64,000 bases of DNA, taken from Sipunculus nudus (lineage: Eukaryota > Annelida > Sipuncula > Golfingiida > Sipunculidae). Positions 23,601 to 38,600 of this stretch are shown here, piece after piece. The DNA lies in NCBI GenBank assembly GCA_026874595.1, contig CM049310.1:50097058-50161057 (forward strand). The letters run 5' to 3'. The notes under the pieces were generated by a model. It was given only the letters and a program-made list of their open reading frames with translations, did no database searches and had not been told where the DNA came from. The position numbers and the translations under genes were made by a program. Positions within the stretch are counted from its first letter, which is position 1, and each line of letters opens with the position of its first letter.

Positions 23601-26600
23601 CTGAAATTTTGCAATTTCTCAATTTTGAATGCTTTGTCAGGGTTTCATTTTCGAGATTGCACCAGACTATGAAATGGAAGTACAATAATCCTTACATTTA
23701 TTATAAAATAAAAATAAATCCCACAATACCTAACTCATTACCAATATAGTCATTGTATTATAACCACGTGAACAAAAAGGCAACCACAGTATGTGGCATG
23801 ATTGCCAGACTGTCAGATAACTTCGAATTAAACATGTGGCCAGTGGTTCAGACATAAAAAAGAAATGATCACAACATTCAGATCATGTCACTCAAAATTA
23901 TAAAAATCATGTTTTTTATGCCTGATCTCTCCATTGTAGCTGTACAATGATATACCACTAAAATTATAATGAATTTTTATGTCCCAGGTTTATTGAAGCC
24001 CTTTCTAAGAAGAGGCGGCAGCAACAAGATAAACTGTCAGACGATGTCCCACAACCCCCTGTCCAAAATGGACCCTCCAGCGCTGGAATCACACCTACAA
24101 GGGAAGGTTAGTACTCTGTACCCCCTCCATCCCATCCCCTGTCCAAAATGGACCCTCCATTGATGGAATCATATCCATTGGTTAATGTAATGGTACCATG
24201 TAAGGCCCCCCCCCTCCCCCCCCCCCCCCCCCCCAAATAAAAGGTATGGTTCTCAGGCACCACCAGGGTCAATTTTTACCCGCCGCATCAAATATTTATA
24301 TTTAAATTTGCATCTTTCATGAAGATGATATCATTCAATTTTGATACAATTTCCTTTGTAATGTAGAGCTTTTACCTGTTAGGCAAAAAAAACCCTGTTA
24401 TTTTTATACTTTTCCCTGATCATATGACATTTTTATACAAGCATAAAAAAAAAGTCAGCTATAAAATATTGCTGCCTGCAGTGATTTCTGAAAAAAAGTG
24501 CCTGAGAACCATACCTTTTTATTATTTTTGTTTAATCATTGGCAAATAACTAGCAGGGAACTTGCACCATCTGGTGGTGGATTTGGAAACCAATTTAGCT
24601 TAAGCAAAACATATGCTGGCTGCATATCACAGGCTTTTAATGACTAATATATGCAGTCCTGAGTGGATCCAGGATTTAGGAAAAGGAGGGGTCCAACCCA
24701 GGAGAACTAATGACAAAACCTTAAAAAAAGGGTCCTTATTTCCAGAAAAGGTAGGGGGGGTCCAGGCTGCAAAAATTTGCCTGAAACCCTTAAAACATAG
24801 TTTGCAGCGGTTGAAAAGGGGGGAGGGGTGGTTACAGGCCCCCAGGAAACAACCTGTTGTGACAAAAACTTCTTAATCACAGTAAAAGCTAATATCTCTA
24901 TCACTGAAATTAAAGGCAGAACATAGATTTATATATTTTTTAAATTATTGAATGAAATCTTGGCAGCAAATCACATTTTAGCTCCTGCCACCAAGTAAAA
25001 CAGCAAATGGGAAATATACTGACAGCAGCAGGAGTGGTCACACTTAATTTATATATGGTGCTAGCACCATCTGGTGGTAGATTATGAATTTAAATTGACT
25101 GAATCAGTATTCAGAAAGAAAATGAGACAAAAAAATGCATAATTTGTACCAACAGCAGTTTAAAGCTTTCATGATGTGAGATAAAAAAGCCAGTCTTCCT
25201 GTATTACATGCTGATTTAAATATAGATTAAAAGATGTCTGACATTATATATTTTACAAACTCTAATATGGTATAGCTTTGTTTTGTAAATGAACAGTGTA
25301 AAAAATTTGTAAAAAAACCTACTTTTACAGCTCCTCCAGCGCACCCATTTCCCATCCATCAGGTGGCAGCACCTGTACCAGTTGCTCAAGCAGCGACGGA
25401 ACAGCCGTCCAATAGTCTGTCCCCAGCAGCTCCAGCCAAACAGCCACCATCACCGGCTTCACCAGCCGAAGTCTCCCCACAGCAGCCTGAACAGAAGCCA
25501 GCAGGGTTCATGTCTCGTTTCTTCAGGAAAAACAAGGACCAACAAACTCAGGAAAAGCCAGGTATTGTTCTAGTATTTGTTTCTCCACATTCCTGCAGGG
25601 TAAATATTATCCTTTGTATGATAATTTAATTTGGACATGCTACCTGTGACATCCAGGTTTTAGTGTGTACCCAAAATGGCAGCCCCATGAGCAGTTTTGG
25701 GAAACTGGGAGAAATGAACCTATCAGGGTTGGGTAAAGGGGTGGGGATGCTAAATAGAGCACTCAGAGGCCAGCTGCCAGAAGAGAGTCTCTCTGCAAAG
25801 AGTTTGGAGGCATGGGGAAGTGTATCAGGTATGTTAAGGGTGGAATAATGCTTTTTTTGGACCATGCCAAATCCTCAAATGATGGTAGGATAACACTTGA
25901 ATCTAGCTTAGAATTTTCACTTCTGTATGCCTTATCAGCCCCTAGAGGGGCACATATAGCAGGACAATATTGTATTCTATATGTTCTTGTCATTTATATG
26001 TTAATAATTATTTAAGTTGTCATGAAATACTGTTTACATAAAATAAACTGATGTCATCTTTAAACTTAATGATAAATGAATTTAAATATAAGTTATTATT
26101 TAAAATGTTTTATCATCTCAAGATTGAGTGAAAATACTGAAAGTATAATTTATGGACACCTTTAATATACATCTTAAATTTGTACATTTGACCCCTGACT
26201 TTATTTTGCATGATTTGATGTACAGTCTTTCCCACAAACTCACATAGTAGCACCGTTTGTTTATGAATATTGTATTATTTGTCATTACCTGCTGTATTTA
26301 TTTATCCTATCAAAATATATTTTCTACAGGAACCCCTGTCTTGATTCAAGAAAAAATTGTAAATACTTTTATCTTAGATAAATATTTTTTTTAAATTCAC
26401 GGTACGTGCATGGGGAATATTACAAACCTTCCTTTACATAGAAATTTATAAGAGATTATTACATACTTTTCTTGAATTATTTGAAAAAAAATATGTTCAC
26501 TTGCCAAATTTGTTCATTTTAAAGAATCCAATAGGTTTCCTTTTTATCTGTTTTGAAATCAGAGCTCATCCATTGCAATATTAAATTGGATGACCAACCA

Positions 26601-29600
26601 GTGTAGTCCAGATTAACCCTTTAAACAGCACATTACCAGAACCCTGTTGCAGCAAGACTATGAAAACCTGTGACAACATTATCCCAGTTTAATTACAAGA
26701 ACCACTACTTTCTGGTAGATCAGACTTTCTACAGTTATGAAATGTATATATATAATTAACACTTAATTCCTGGTGAGAGAATGTTATAAATGCATTTTCA
26801 GTGCTGTTAGACTGTATTTAGATAATGAGTTCCTGTTGAGAGAAATGAAAAAAAAACACTATATGAAAGTAACAGTAACTGTATTGATCTCAACAGTTGT
26901 TAGGCTCTGCTCATAGATTTATAGTACAAACTATGAGTCCTATAATGGGCTAGTACAAAATTTGATTATTATTCCTGAGAAGGATTGTTTAAATTCCCAG
27001 TGAAGATGCAGAATGTCAACCTTTGCGCCCTTGGCTATATAAGACTGGACCAGATCACCAACTGTGATACACTAACAGATATCAGATATATTTTTCTAAG
27101 AGTTGTTTACTATAAATAAATCCTCACACTTTTATGTAATGTATCATTGGCTATGAAATGTTAATGATTGCATTGTTAACAACAGTTTGCACGAAACAGA
27201 TAATTAACGTTTATATTTATATTAGTGACATGGAAATATTGACAGTTCTTTTGAGGAAAAGTTACAGTAAGGCCAAAAAAAATAAAGGTATGGTTCTCAA
27301 ACTCAGGCACCGCCCGCGTCAAATTTTAACAAATTTCAAGAAGATAAAATAATACAATTTTGATAAGATTTCCTTTTTCATGTAGTGATTTTACCTGTTT
27401 AGCAAAATATTTATGTTTTTTTCATGCTTTTCCTTGATCATATAAACATACCTGAAAAGAAGTGCCAGAGAACCAAACCTTAATTTTTTTGGCTTAATAA
27501 TACCAGTATCACAGAAGGTATGGGTCTTCTTTTATTCAGCAGAACCAGAGACAGAGGAACCTGAGACAGGGATAGATATAGGTAAACTGACCAGTGGTCA
27601 AATCTAGCCAGTGCACTTAATAACCCCTTAGACTGATAAGGGTCCTGGTTTTCCTTATGCTTGTGCTTGCCAAGGGTTTTAATGCATTTGTGTTCATGTC
27701 TTTGCAATCATTTTATGCTTCAGTTGTTTTGCCTGTCATCAAGGGGTTTGATAGGGTGCAGTGCCTCCCTTTTGCCATGGTAACCATGTAAAAATAAGCC
27801 ATTATACATGCAAACCTCTTCCTAAACCCATCCCGGATTCTCCCACCAACTTCTTAATCATTACCTAAACTCTCACATCCATTGGTTACCCTTCCCTTTT
27901 CCTTCTGCATGCATTTTAACAATATACTAGTATACTGTGTGGTTGACTTTTTGTTGGGGAGGTTTTCAAATTTTCTATATTCACGAAGGAACATTATAGC
28001 GAAAAAAATAAAACCTCTGTGAATAAGAAGCCCCATCATCCAAGGCTAGTCGAAATGATAAAGATTGATCTTATAAATAATATATTTTTTATGTTACCCA
28101 AAAATGAAAGAATGCTGTTATAAATTATATAAGACCTTTCAAATTATTTACCAATAATTAACAATAATCTCCACACATTCAGTGTTTCATGGGTCCCTAA
28201 CAATTATTGACAGTTTGTGCACATATAAAATTATATAATTAAATCCTTTATTAATTGATATATACTGTGTATGTTATTGTAAGGTCAGATCACAAAAATG
28301 GAACCTTTATAAAACCCTGAAAAAAATGAAAATTGTGAATTTTAACACAGCCAATTATTTTAAACCAACCACAATAAACTGCTGTTAAGTCTCCTCAGTA
28401 GATACCCAAGAATGAGATCAGCATTTTCAGCAATACACTCACTTTGTTAACCAGATTTTGTATGTAGTAATATCTAGGCGGAGAAAAGGTAGGAAGCACT
28501 TCAGAGCAGGTCCTGGGTTTGAACACCACTGGTACATTAAACAGGGGCGGACACAGGGTCTAAAAAAAAGGAGTGGGAGACTCAACACTGACACAGATAA
28601 TCAAGAATGCTTTGAGTGTTTTTATATGCCCGCCATATGATGGGAGTATTATGGTCTACCTACTGTCCGTCTGTTAAATTTTAGTGTCACCATAACAACT
28701 TACCAGCAGATTATCTCACCCAAGTTCCATTATGGGCCACATCCACACATATTTAATAAGGTCACGGGTGGCTACTCTACTTTGTTGGGTTGCTACTTTG
28801 ATAAAAACTCATCAGAAATGTTACTCAATCAAGCTCACCTAAGTTCGATTTCCAACAAATCCATGCATATTTAAAGAGGTCAGAAGTAACCACATTTTGG
28901 AGGCTCCTTGGTGACTTACCGAAAATCCTTTTTTTTTCATGAAACTCCTTATACTTATTTACCAATGGAGTTTCTCACCTGAATTACCTTCTCATCAAAA
29001 TTTATGCATATTAAGTGAGGTCAGAGGTCACCAGATTCACAAAGGGTGTATTATGCACATTTGGGGAGCTCTTGTTACACTTTATACTTGCATGCAGAAG
29101 TATAGGGGAGAAAATGGTGCAATATGCAAAAATTAGTTGCTGCTTTTTTGTTATAAAGTGTGTATTCTTCAATCTTTTACTTCAAAATAGTGAGGCTCCA
29201 TCCGTTTATACCCCCTCTCTTAATCTGCCCCTGTTAAAGTCAAAATGGTTACATCTCAGTAGAACCACAGAGGTTTGCTCAAGTTTAACTTTTATAAAAG
29301 ATTATTCCTGACCCCAGGTGTAAAAAAATCTGGATTTCAAAAATTACATACTTTTCATACAATGACCTTCAGCCTCATTGATAGAGAATGCCACACCACC
29401 AGGCCATGGACCTGTCCTATAAAAAACACATGAGGGGAGGGGGAAGCTTTATTCTTCCTTGTGATGCTTTTATTTAAAATTAGCATGTTCTATTTATGGT
29501 TTATTTTAATTATTAAATGATATGCAAATAACTGTGCATGCTCTTTCATCATGTTTTGAATTTATAGCTGCTTTCATTCATAATCCATTCTCAAAAATAT

Positions 29601-32600
29601 TTTCTCTATTGTGTTTTGATGTTACTTGATCAAAGTCACTTTACTTTAGTGTGGATTTAGTGTGCAGGTCTGCTGGTATCATATTTGGCCCAAAATGATA
29701 CCAACAAAGCCTAAACAAAAAATTAAGAATCTGGAAGTCCTACATAATAGAAAAAAAGAGTGCGGAGCCTGGACAAAATTTATCCCCAAATGATAGTCAT
29801 ATTCCTTAAACAAAACAATGGTGAAGCCTATAGTATCATCTTTTGTTTGTGAAATTGCTGAGGACTTCATTTTAACACATTTTTTTATTTTATATTTTGC
29901 ATGTTTTATCATTATTTGCATATAATTGGCAGCATAAGTTGTGAGCATGAATGATTCAAAATTTCACATAGAACTTTTTTTTTCTTTTTTTTTTTAAATT
30001 CCAGATATCCACAATAAAGTCAAGTCTGTCAAATTATAATTAAAATCTCTAAATACAGAAGTGAGTTTAAACTGTAACCTTGCTTCATATCATACAGAGT
30101 TAATAAGGAAAAAGCGGGATTTCTGCCCCCCCCCCCCCAACCATTGTACTGTGCTATAGAATCAACTGGGTATATTTGTCTGAACTGGCTAAAAAAAGTT
30201 ATTACAGGTAGCTCTGTGTAAATGTGGTTGGTACTCAGTGTGGCTATTTGAGGATAGGGGAAGTAATTGGACTATGTCACTTTATACAAGTAATCTTAAT
30301 TTTTATGTGTGTGACATAGGCATTTTGCTGTACAGTAGTCCTACAGTGCTTGTTATTTTCAGCCAGGATTGTCCAGTCCAATGTGTTACAATACTGAATT
30401 GAGGTGGATGAAATATTTAATTAAGCTTAGTTGCACTGACTTGTGCAAATTTTTCCCACTTCCTGTTTCACTCAGACACACACATTAACAGATACACACA
30501 CATAGACACCCTTACTCACTCAGACACAAACACACACTTTGACTCTGTGCTCAGTCTGGCACAGGTAAATGCAAAAATATATATAATACTAAATATAAAT
30601 ACACATTAATATTTTAATATAAATAAACAGATAAATATTGAAAATAGATAAATACAGATTAAATTTTTGTATGTAATAGAGACAGACAGACATACACTCA
30701 CAGACATACACACACAGAATGATAGACATACATAAGGCAGAAGCATGTATACAGGAACAAACATGGACAAGCACATACAGATACATTTTATATCTGTGTA
30801 ATTTTGCCAGACTGATTAAAACACAAGTATGTACTTAGAATCATAACAATGTGATAATGTCAATGAACACATGCACAGCAGTTATGTGAAGTCTTATGTC
30901 ATATTATGCAAAGATTACTACAGGTTACTTCAGGTTGATAAAGGGTGAATTAATGTGACCTTTGCACCCTGTTGGGTGATTGGTGGTGTGACCAGTGTTT
31001 TGTATAAGGAGGGTGGGGTGATTGATGGTCTGACCAGTAATATGTAAAAGAAGGGTGGGGTGACTGGTGGTCTGACCAGTAATATGTATAATTAGGGTTG
31101 GGTGATGTATGAGGAGAAAAGTGGCTTGATGGTCATGCCATATGAGGTGAGGAGTGGGCTATTGTTATGCCCTGAGTAACCTTATGTAATGTTATTACAC
31201 CTGATTACATATGATTACTACTATGTGGTGCACCTGTATAATAGTATAGAATTGAGGATATACAACTGATGGTCAAATTTCCCAGTCAAAGGGCTAACCT
31301 AGTCTCTTGAATCCTTAAGCTCCCTCCTTGTTTAATAAAGGTAGCTTTATGTCAAGATTTCTACCAGTGTTATATGATATATGTATTATAAACTGGTTTT
31401 AATTAATATTAACTATTATTAGTTATGATAAGTTGAGATTAGGTTATAGGTATGTATTGCAGTAGTTATATTACCACAACAGGCTTCATATTTAAGGATT
31501 CATTTAAGGATCCACAATAGGCTTCATATTTAAGGATTCATTTAAGGATCCACAATAGGCTTCATATTTAAGGATTCATTTAAGGATTCACAATAGGTTT
31601 CATATTTAAGGATTCATTTAAGGATCCACAATAGGCTTCATATTTAAGGATTCATTTAAGGATCCACAATAAGCTTCATAATTAAGGATTCATTTAAGGA
31701 TCCACAATAGGCTTCATATTTAAGGATTCATTTAAGGATCCACAATAGGTTTTATATTTAAGGATTCATTTAAGGATCCACAATAGGCTTAATATTTAAG
31801 GATTCATTTAAGGATTCACAATATGCTTTATACTTGAGGATTCAAGCACCTGTAACTCGTTTTTAAAAATTAAACAAAGTAATATATTAATAGGGTGCTT
31901 TCACTTCTTTGTTATATCTGTTGAATTTGCATGGTAATCTCTCATGAAGCTGATTGACATTTATTGTAGCACGTAGCACTGAAATAAACATTTCAGTCTG
32001 AGTAAATTTAACCTATTACTCAAGTCCAAATAAGGATTCAATAACTCCTGTGGTCCTGCGTACTACATACTGTGCTGTATTTATGAGGTTATAGCTGCAG
32101 TTATTGATAAAGCCAACCTATAAAGTGGTCTCCAGCAAACTAATTAAAATTAAATGCATTTACTTTTTCGTGCCATAACATCAAATCTCTGTACCTCCTT
32201 AGTTCTCCAAAAACATAGTCATTATACCTTAAAATAAGCCACAACATAATGGTCATTCATATAAAAAGCTTTCATAAACCACATAAGTTTTGCTTGTTTT
32301 GGATACCAGTTATAAAGGTTCCATGTATTTTAATCCCTGTCACACCCACTCCCCCTGCAGTCTCCCAGTATCCTAAAGTCTATCTGCATTGTCCCTTATG
32401 TCAGTAATCACCAACCCTAGCAGCACATCCTGAACAAACCCACCTTATATTTGTTTCCAAGACAAATAAGCCTATGTAAGTTTGCTGAGCTGATGAATCT
32501 TTCCGCCAGGATTTGTTTTTGTGTGGTTTTAAACTTCAACATAAAATTAGTGTTTATTTAGTGATTTGACTGTTAATTTTTTGCTTGTGATAAGAATATG

Positions 32601-35600
32601 GACAATATAAATGGCAATTTAATTTTTGCCGAGAATGTTCACCCAAATAATGTTAAATAAGTATTTAATAACTACTAATCCATGTGACTTGAAATCCTGT
32701 ACTTAATTATAAGTTGCATCTTTAACATAAAGAAAATGAGTCCATTTTTCCAGGTTGATTGGATAATACCTACCCTGAAGCAATTAACTAGTCTAGTGTG
32801 ATAATAATTATTGTGAGGTATGATTAACTGAATCATATATATCTAAATAAATCTATTTAAATTTATTCAGAGTATGCTTGGTGATCTTCTTCTTGTTTTT
32901 GTTCACTTGGAAATTCAGTATTGAGAAAATAAAATTGATAAACGTGTTCCTTGAAGTGCCTCTGTCTGAATCACAGAATTGAATAACAATTTTATCACTT
33001 TAATTCACTTAATATCATTATCTTTATTTTTTTATGATTATAACCAGCTGCTGAACCCAAGACGAGTCCTGTGGCGAATGTGGAGGACTTTGTTCCAGAC
33101 ATGGGCGGCCTGGATGCCAGCTTCCTCAGTGATGTCAAGGAGAGCAAAAACTCCGACAAACTGTCATACAACATTGAAAGTGACAGGTATGGTGTCATGC
33201 TGTTCTCAGATAATTGCTAGGGTGTTTGAATAATGCTGATAGAATGAAGCTGTATTTATATATACTTGCATGTACGATTATGAGTATACTCTTTGGTCCT
33301 TGTAAAGCATATAATCACTTGTCACAGATATGTTCAAGACTGCAAGCCTGGTGGCACTTTCAGTTTTCGTGGTCCAAAATTTTTGTGGGATTTTACTGTA
33401 TTTATTGCATTTTACTGGTCTAGATTATATGATTGTAAAGTAGATCATATTAATATTACTCAAAGTTCAAGATGCTGTAAATAAAACACTGTATACTGCA
33501 AGATATCTTATTTTTGTTCTTTCCTTTAATCTTTAATCAAAGTGAAAACAATTTCAGTACTGTTTGGTGATTTGTGGTCCATTGTGTAAAAGTGGTAGAA
33601 ATTTGCTTGTAAATTTGTGTCTAATGATTGACAGAAAAAACACCTTCAATGATTGATTATTATTGGACTTTTAGCTCAGCTGACTATAAGTCATCTGAGC
33701 TATAGTCGTGGTTCATTGTCCGTCGTCCGTCCGTCTGTCCGTCCGTCCGTCCGTCTGTCCGTAGATGTGGCACGTTTTGAAACCGTAAGACCTAGGAATC
33801 CAAAATTCAGCATAATGTTAGATGTCCCCAAGATCTCCTACCAAGCCGAAAACTGGGTCTTTGCGACTTCGTTCCTTTGAGAAATTAAGGAAAAACCTCA
33901 ATTTTTTATTAAAATCCTATTTTCACACTTCAGGACTGCCATATATCAAAACCACTCATCTGTTTTTTCTCATATTTATCATAAATATTCCTCTGTATAG
34001 TTCCTATGTACATGCCAGAAATTAAGTCTGTAAAGTATAAATTCTTTAAGTTATGGGCCCAAACATAATGGACTTTGTAAAAAATCAGGAAAAATAATAA
34101 CTCATTTAACATGAAAAATTTTGAAACTAGAGTCTATATTCTCAAGTATATAACTATGTTTAATTAAGATTCAATTGTTTACTCTAAATTAGATCTGAAT
34201 TTTGTAAATTTTTTAAGTTATTAGCATAAAAAAAAATCAGTACCTTAAATTTTGCCCAACTTTGACCATGGCACGTTTTTTTTTCCTGCAAGCACCATTG
34301 ATTTAATTTTCACAGCATGTAAACATAAATATTTAGTTTATCTAAATCTGAAATTAGAAAATAAAAGCTTGAAAATTAAGCTAGTTATTGATTTTTTTTT
34401 CTGTAGTCACTTGCTTTGATTACAGATGCAGGGTCCCACTACAGGCACTCCAGGTCACTGGAAGTCAGCTATGCCAGGGTTTCTGATTTGTTACAGTCAC
34501 TGGGGGAGATCCCCTGCTGTGACAGGTGTACAGTTATTCTCATATCACCACCCCAATCACCCCCCCCCCCCCCCCCCCCCCCGCGCAAACCCAACCCACC
34601 AAGTGTTATGCAGTAATTGTTATTGTTTTCACTGTATCTCCTTAATTGTAATGCTGTTTCCACTCCGATATGCAAAAACTTTCCTTGAAAAAATAATTCA
34701 AGGTGTAATCCAGAAGATGCAATGTTGTGTAATGTAGCATTTTTAAAGAAATCAATTTTCCTTTAAATGATTTTAACAAAATATAAATGAACCCATCAGT
34801 ATGCTTAAATTATAAAATATGAAGCACATTATGGATAAATAAAGACACAATTACAAATTGTGAAATCTAAATCAAGTATTATTTTTAGATATTTATTGTT
34901 TTGCAGATTTAAAAGATATATTTTTGTGGTAAAAAATAAATAAACATTTGTATGCATGATGTGGTGTTATCTGACAAGATTGAGATTTATGATGATGCAA
35001 TTGAGAATTATGAATCAACTTTTATATTCAGATATATATGTTAAATTAGAAATGTATAGAAATATAAACTTAAATTAGAAAATAATTGATGTGATAAAAA
35101 AATCAGGATTTAATACAAACATTTGTTGATTATTTTCCTGCCTCAGCAGAATTTGAGATATGGCTTTGTTTGCCCTGTTTTATGTTGTTAATTAGCTATA
35201 TTTCAACTGTATACATTTCATAAAAAAAAATACATATATATTATACAAAAAAATAGATTCAATTGAACAAATGTGTAATCTACTAAAATGTCAACAGTTA
35301 ATTGAAAAACCAACTAATGATCATGGTAATAGTACAGATCATTTGTTCACAAACTGCTCACATGCTTTAGTTTCAACATTAGGAAACACATGGTCAGGTC
35401 ACAAAATATTATTTGCAACAATTTCTTGCTCATCAATACAAACCAGTCATATAAACCAACCATGGCCTTTATTACCTCTTCCTCTTACACTTTATCTCCA
35501 TTAAATATTATTTTAGATTTTTACCTTCAAGGTAAACGTCAGCTGAGCACAGTGACCCATAGGTCCCTTGTTTTATGTACCTTCTGTATTAAAGCGAAAT

Positions 35601-38600
35601 CTGCTGTAGAGAATTATACCTAAAATTTTGACAGAGTAAATTCAGTTTGAGTTATGCATCAGGGTGAATGTTACAATTGGACAGCCAGGTTGTTGACACT
35701 TGTTCGCTGCACAAGGTTTAGTTCTAATGCTGACAGCTACTTAGTTTCAAATCTTTCTCATGTCTCTGAGAAGATTAGACATTTTTTAGCTTAGCTGACT
35801 GAAAAAACATCTGAGCTATAACAATCACTCTTTGTCTGTCATCCATCTGTCTGTTTGGTTGACTGTCTGTTAACAGGAGACAAACCGAAACCACTGGACC
35901 TAGAATCTTCTAACTCGACATCCACAGAGGTCTATAAAAAATCTCTTTGGAAACCTGAAATTAAGTCTCTGTTACCCACATTCTCTGAGCCACGGGGCTT
36001 ATATAGTTGCCTGTGCAAGAACATGTGGTAAGTATGTCTGTCAGATGAGCATCATGACCCATGGGTCACTTGAATTAGATAATTTGACTGCTTTCCATGT
36101 CCACATTCAATTGGTTGTGATAGGTTATGGAGAAATGCAACCAGTCAAATCGATTAATGATTATAAAAGAAAACAACCAGTCATTTATATAATCAATTAA
36201 TCTGCACACCACTATTATACACTGCAGGGCATATGTGTAAATGTAACATGTGTGGTAACATTTTTACAGTGATGAAGAGACAGGAAATCCCATGGTAGCA
36301 GGATTCCAGGAAAACTTGGACTCTGAGGATGAACTCCCTGACAGGGTGCCTCCTCCACTCCCAGCAGCTAGTGACGAACTGTCAAGTGACGAAGAGATAG
36401 GAACAAACCCAATGGTCATGGGTAATATGGACATTGACCTTGACCTTGAACCCAAGGTCAAACCAAAGGTCACAGTGGAAGACAAACCAAAGACTTTGAA
36501 TTCAGAGCAAGAAAAGACTCAAAACACCATATCAGTATCAGCTGCACCCCCGCATTCTGTTTCCATAGCAACTGAACCTATAAATGTAGTCAGCCAATCC
36601 AGTGCCACAGTTGATAACAATGAAAAACGAGAACTCACTCCACCAAGTGCTGCTCCCACTCAGGTCGAAACAGCCAAAGCTGGTTCCCATGTTGACAGTG
36701 ATGGTGATGAAGGTGATGAGGCAGCGAATCAGGTTGTTATCCTGGCAGATGAGGACATCAGTGATGAAGAAGTTGTCCCGCCTGTGGCTATACCTATTCC
36801 TGCAGCAGAAGAGGTATGATATTTAATCCTTACACGTATGTTTGTGTCACTTGGCTTTCTTGATAATACCAGTGCTTGAATATTCAATTCTGGATAATAT
36901 TTACGGAGTACTCAAGTCCAAATTTGGACTCGAGTTCTTGCAGGGTGTCAAGTTTCTATTTTTTCCTATTTTTGGAGTAGTTCCTATTTTTTCCTATGTT
37001 AAGGAAAAATTCCTATTTTTTGGGCATGATGTGTTATAATATCTTGTCATCATTATAAACCTAACTTGAGTGTAGTGTGTTGTAAATTTTTTTCAAACAT
37101 TCCAGTGTACAAAATCTGGTAGTATCTAAGGAGGCTGAGTTACTTATGGTTTCTATAACAGGGAATTTGAATAATGGATGTGTATTGCATCTTGACTCAA
37201 AACCTTAAAGTAAACTGATGTAATAGTTCTTTCATATTTAACTTTATTCATGCGGTGTGTTTGGATTATATTTTGTTTTTAATATTCATCACTGTGGTGT
37301 CAATGCTTAGCTTTGCTTGTTGACAATGACTGAAACAAAAATCAGGGATCAGCCACATAGTGGGCATTGGTACTGTTGCTCTGCCCTGGCCTTTGGTTCA
37401 GGGGTCTTGAGCTGCGCTGGATCATGTCTTATAGATAATTTTGCAGTGGGCTTGATGTTGCATCTTCAAAATTATTGCATCTTCAAAATTATAGCTTAGA
37501 CTGTCTCTCCTCTGTCTTTTCAAAATTTCTCCTCAAAATTATTCACAATAAACTCAGAGTCTGTTATCTATTCACTATCATGTAACTAAGGGACCTGGCT
37601 TGGCCCAGTTTCAGCTGTCAACAGTACAGCTTGGGTTCTATCTTCCCCCTCTTTAGCTGAGCATATCTGTTCTTTATTTGGGAGAAAGTTAAGCCATCTT
37701 CCAAGTCAAAATTCACATAGTTTGCATCAGTAAATTGCATCAATAAACTGATGTCTGTTTATACCTTCACAGTGTTGCCATGACAAAGGGTTCTCAGATT
37801 CAAGTTGGGCAATACTTATTGAGTACTCAGGACACCAATTTGATAACCACAACAACACTACTTGATAATATGTATTTTATTCATGATTTTGTGATTTACT
37901 AGTTGTGTTACCTCCATATTGCTTCATCTTCAATTATTAATCATACAGGGTTCCTTCTCCTTTTCCAGAGTCCCACAGAAACTCCCCAGGTATCAGGGTT
38001 AGGGTTACAGTTTGAAGACCTGAGCGTGCTGGAGAGAGGGATAAACTTCAATACAGGAGAACCAAGTAAGAACACATATTCGTCAGGTGTCAGACCTGGC
38101 CATAAGAAGGGTTCACAGAATAACTGTGTGCCTTCTGTGTTTAGGGCAAGCAAAGGGACCTCACTGTGTGCCTTTCCAGTTTGTAGCGGGCGTTTTAAGT
38201 CAAGGTTTGAATTATGAAAGGCTCATCTGAAGATTATGTCAGTATTCAGATTTTTACATCATGAATTGTCAAATATCTTTATACAGGTCTGATTTTGATA
38301 TTGAATTCCTCCAGTTGATAATATTCTGCAGGTCAGAATACAGGATATTGCTCATACAAATACGAGTATGCAGGTAGTAAATGACAGTGTTATAGATAAA
38401 ACATCTTCAATAACATCCCAATTATTAAAATAATGACACATGACAGTGCATCTCTGTCACAAGCTAAACCTTAAAGTCTCTGTATGGTTTTGATACATGA
38501 TAATTTTGCACATTCACTGATAAAGGTATAACTTGGTAATTCAGGGGCAGCTTCAGCAGCCAGCTCTAGTCGACCAGACAGCACGGATACTGACAGAGAC

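Noticed and set aside
33822-34112. Short open frames on both strands
   Set aside because: Interior of the inverted CGGA element. The same frames recur with stops in other copies (for example 4909-5127).
37085-37500. Possible additional RABL6 exon in intron 12
   Set aside because: Open stretches lack acceptor-donor pairs, and exons 12 and 13 already join in phase 0.
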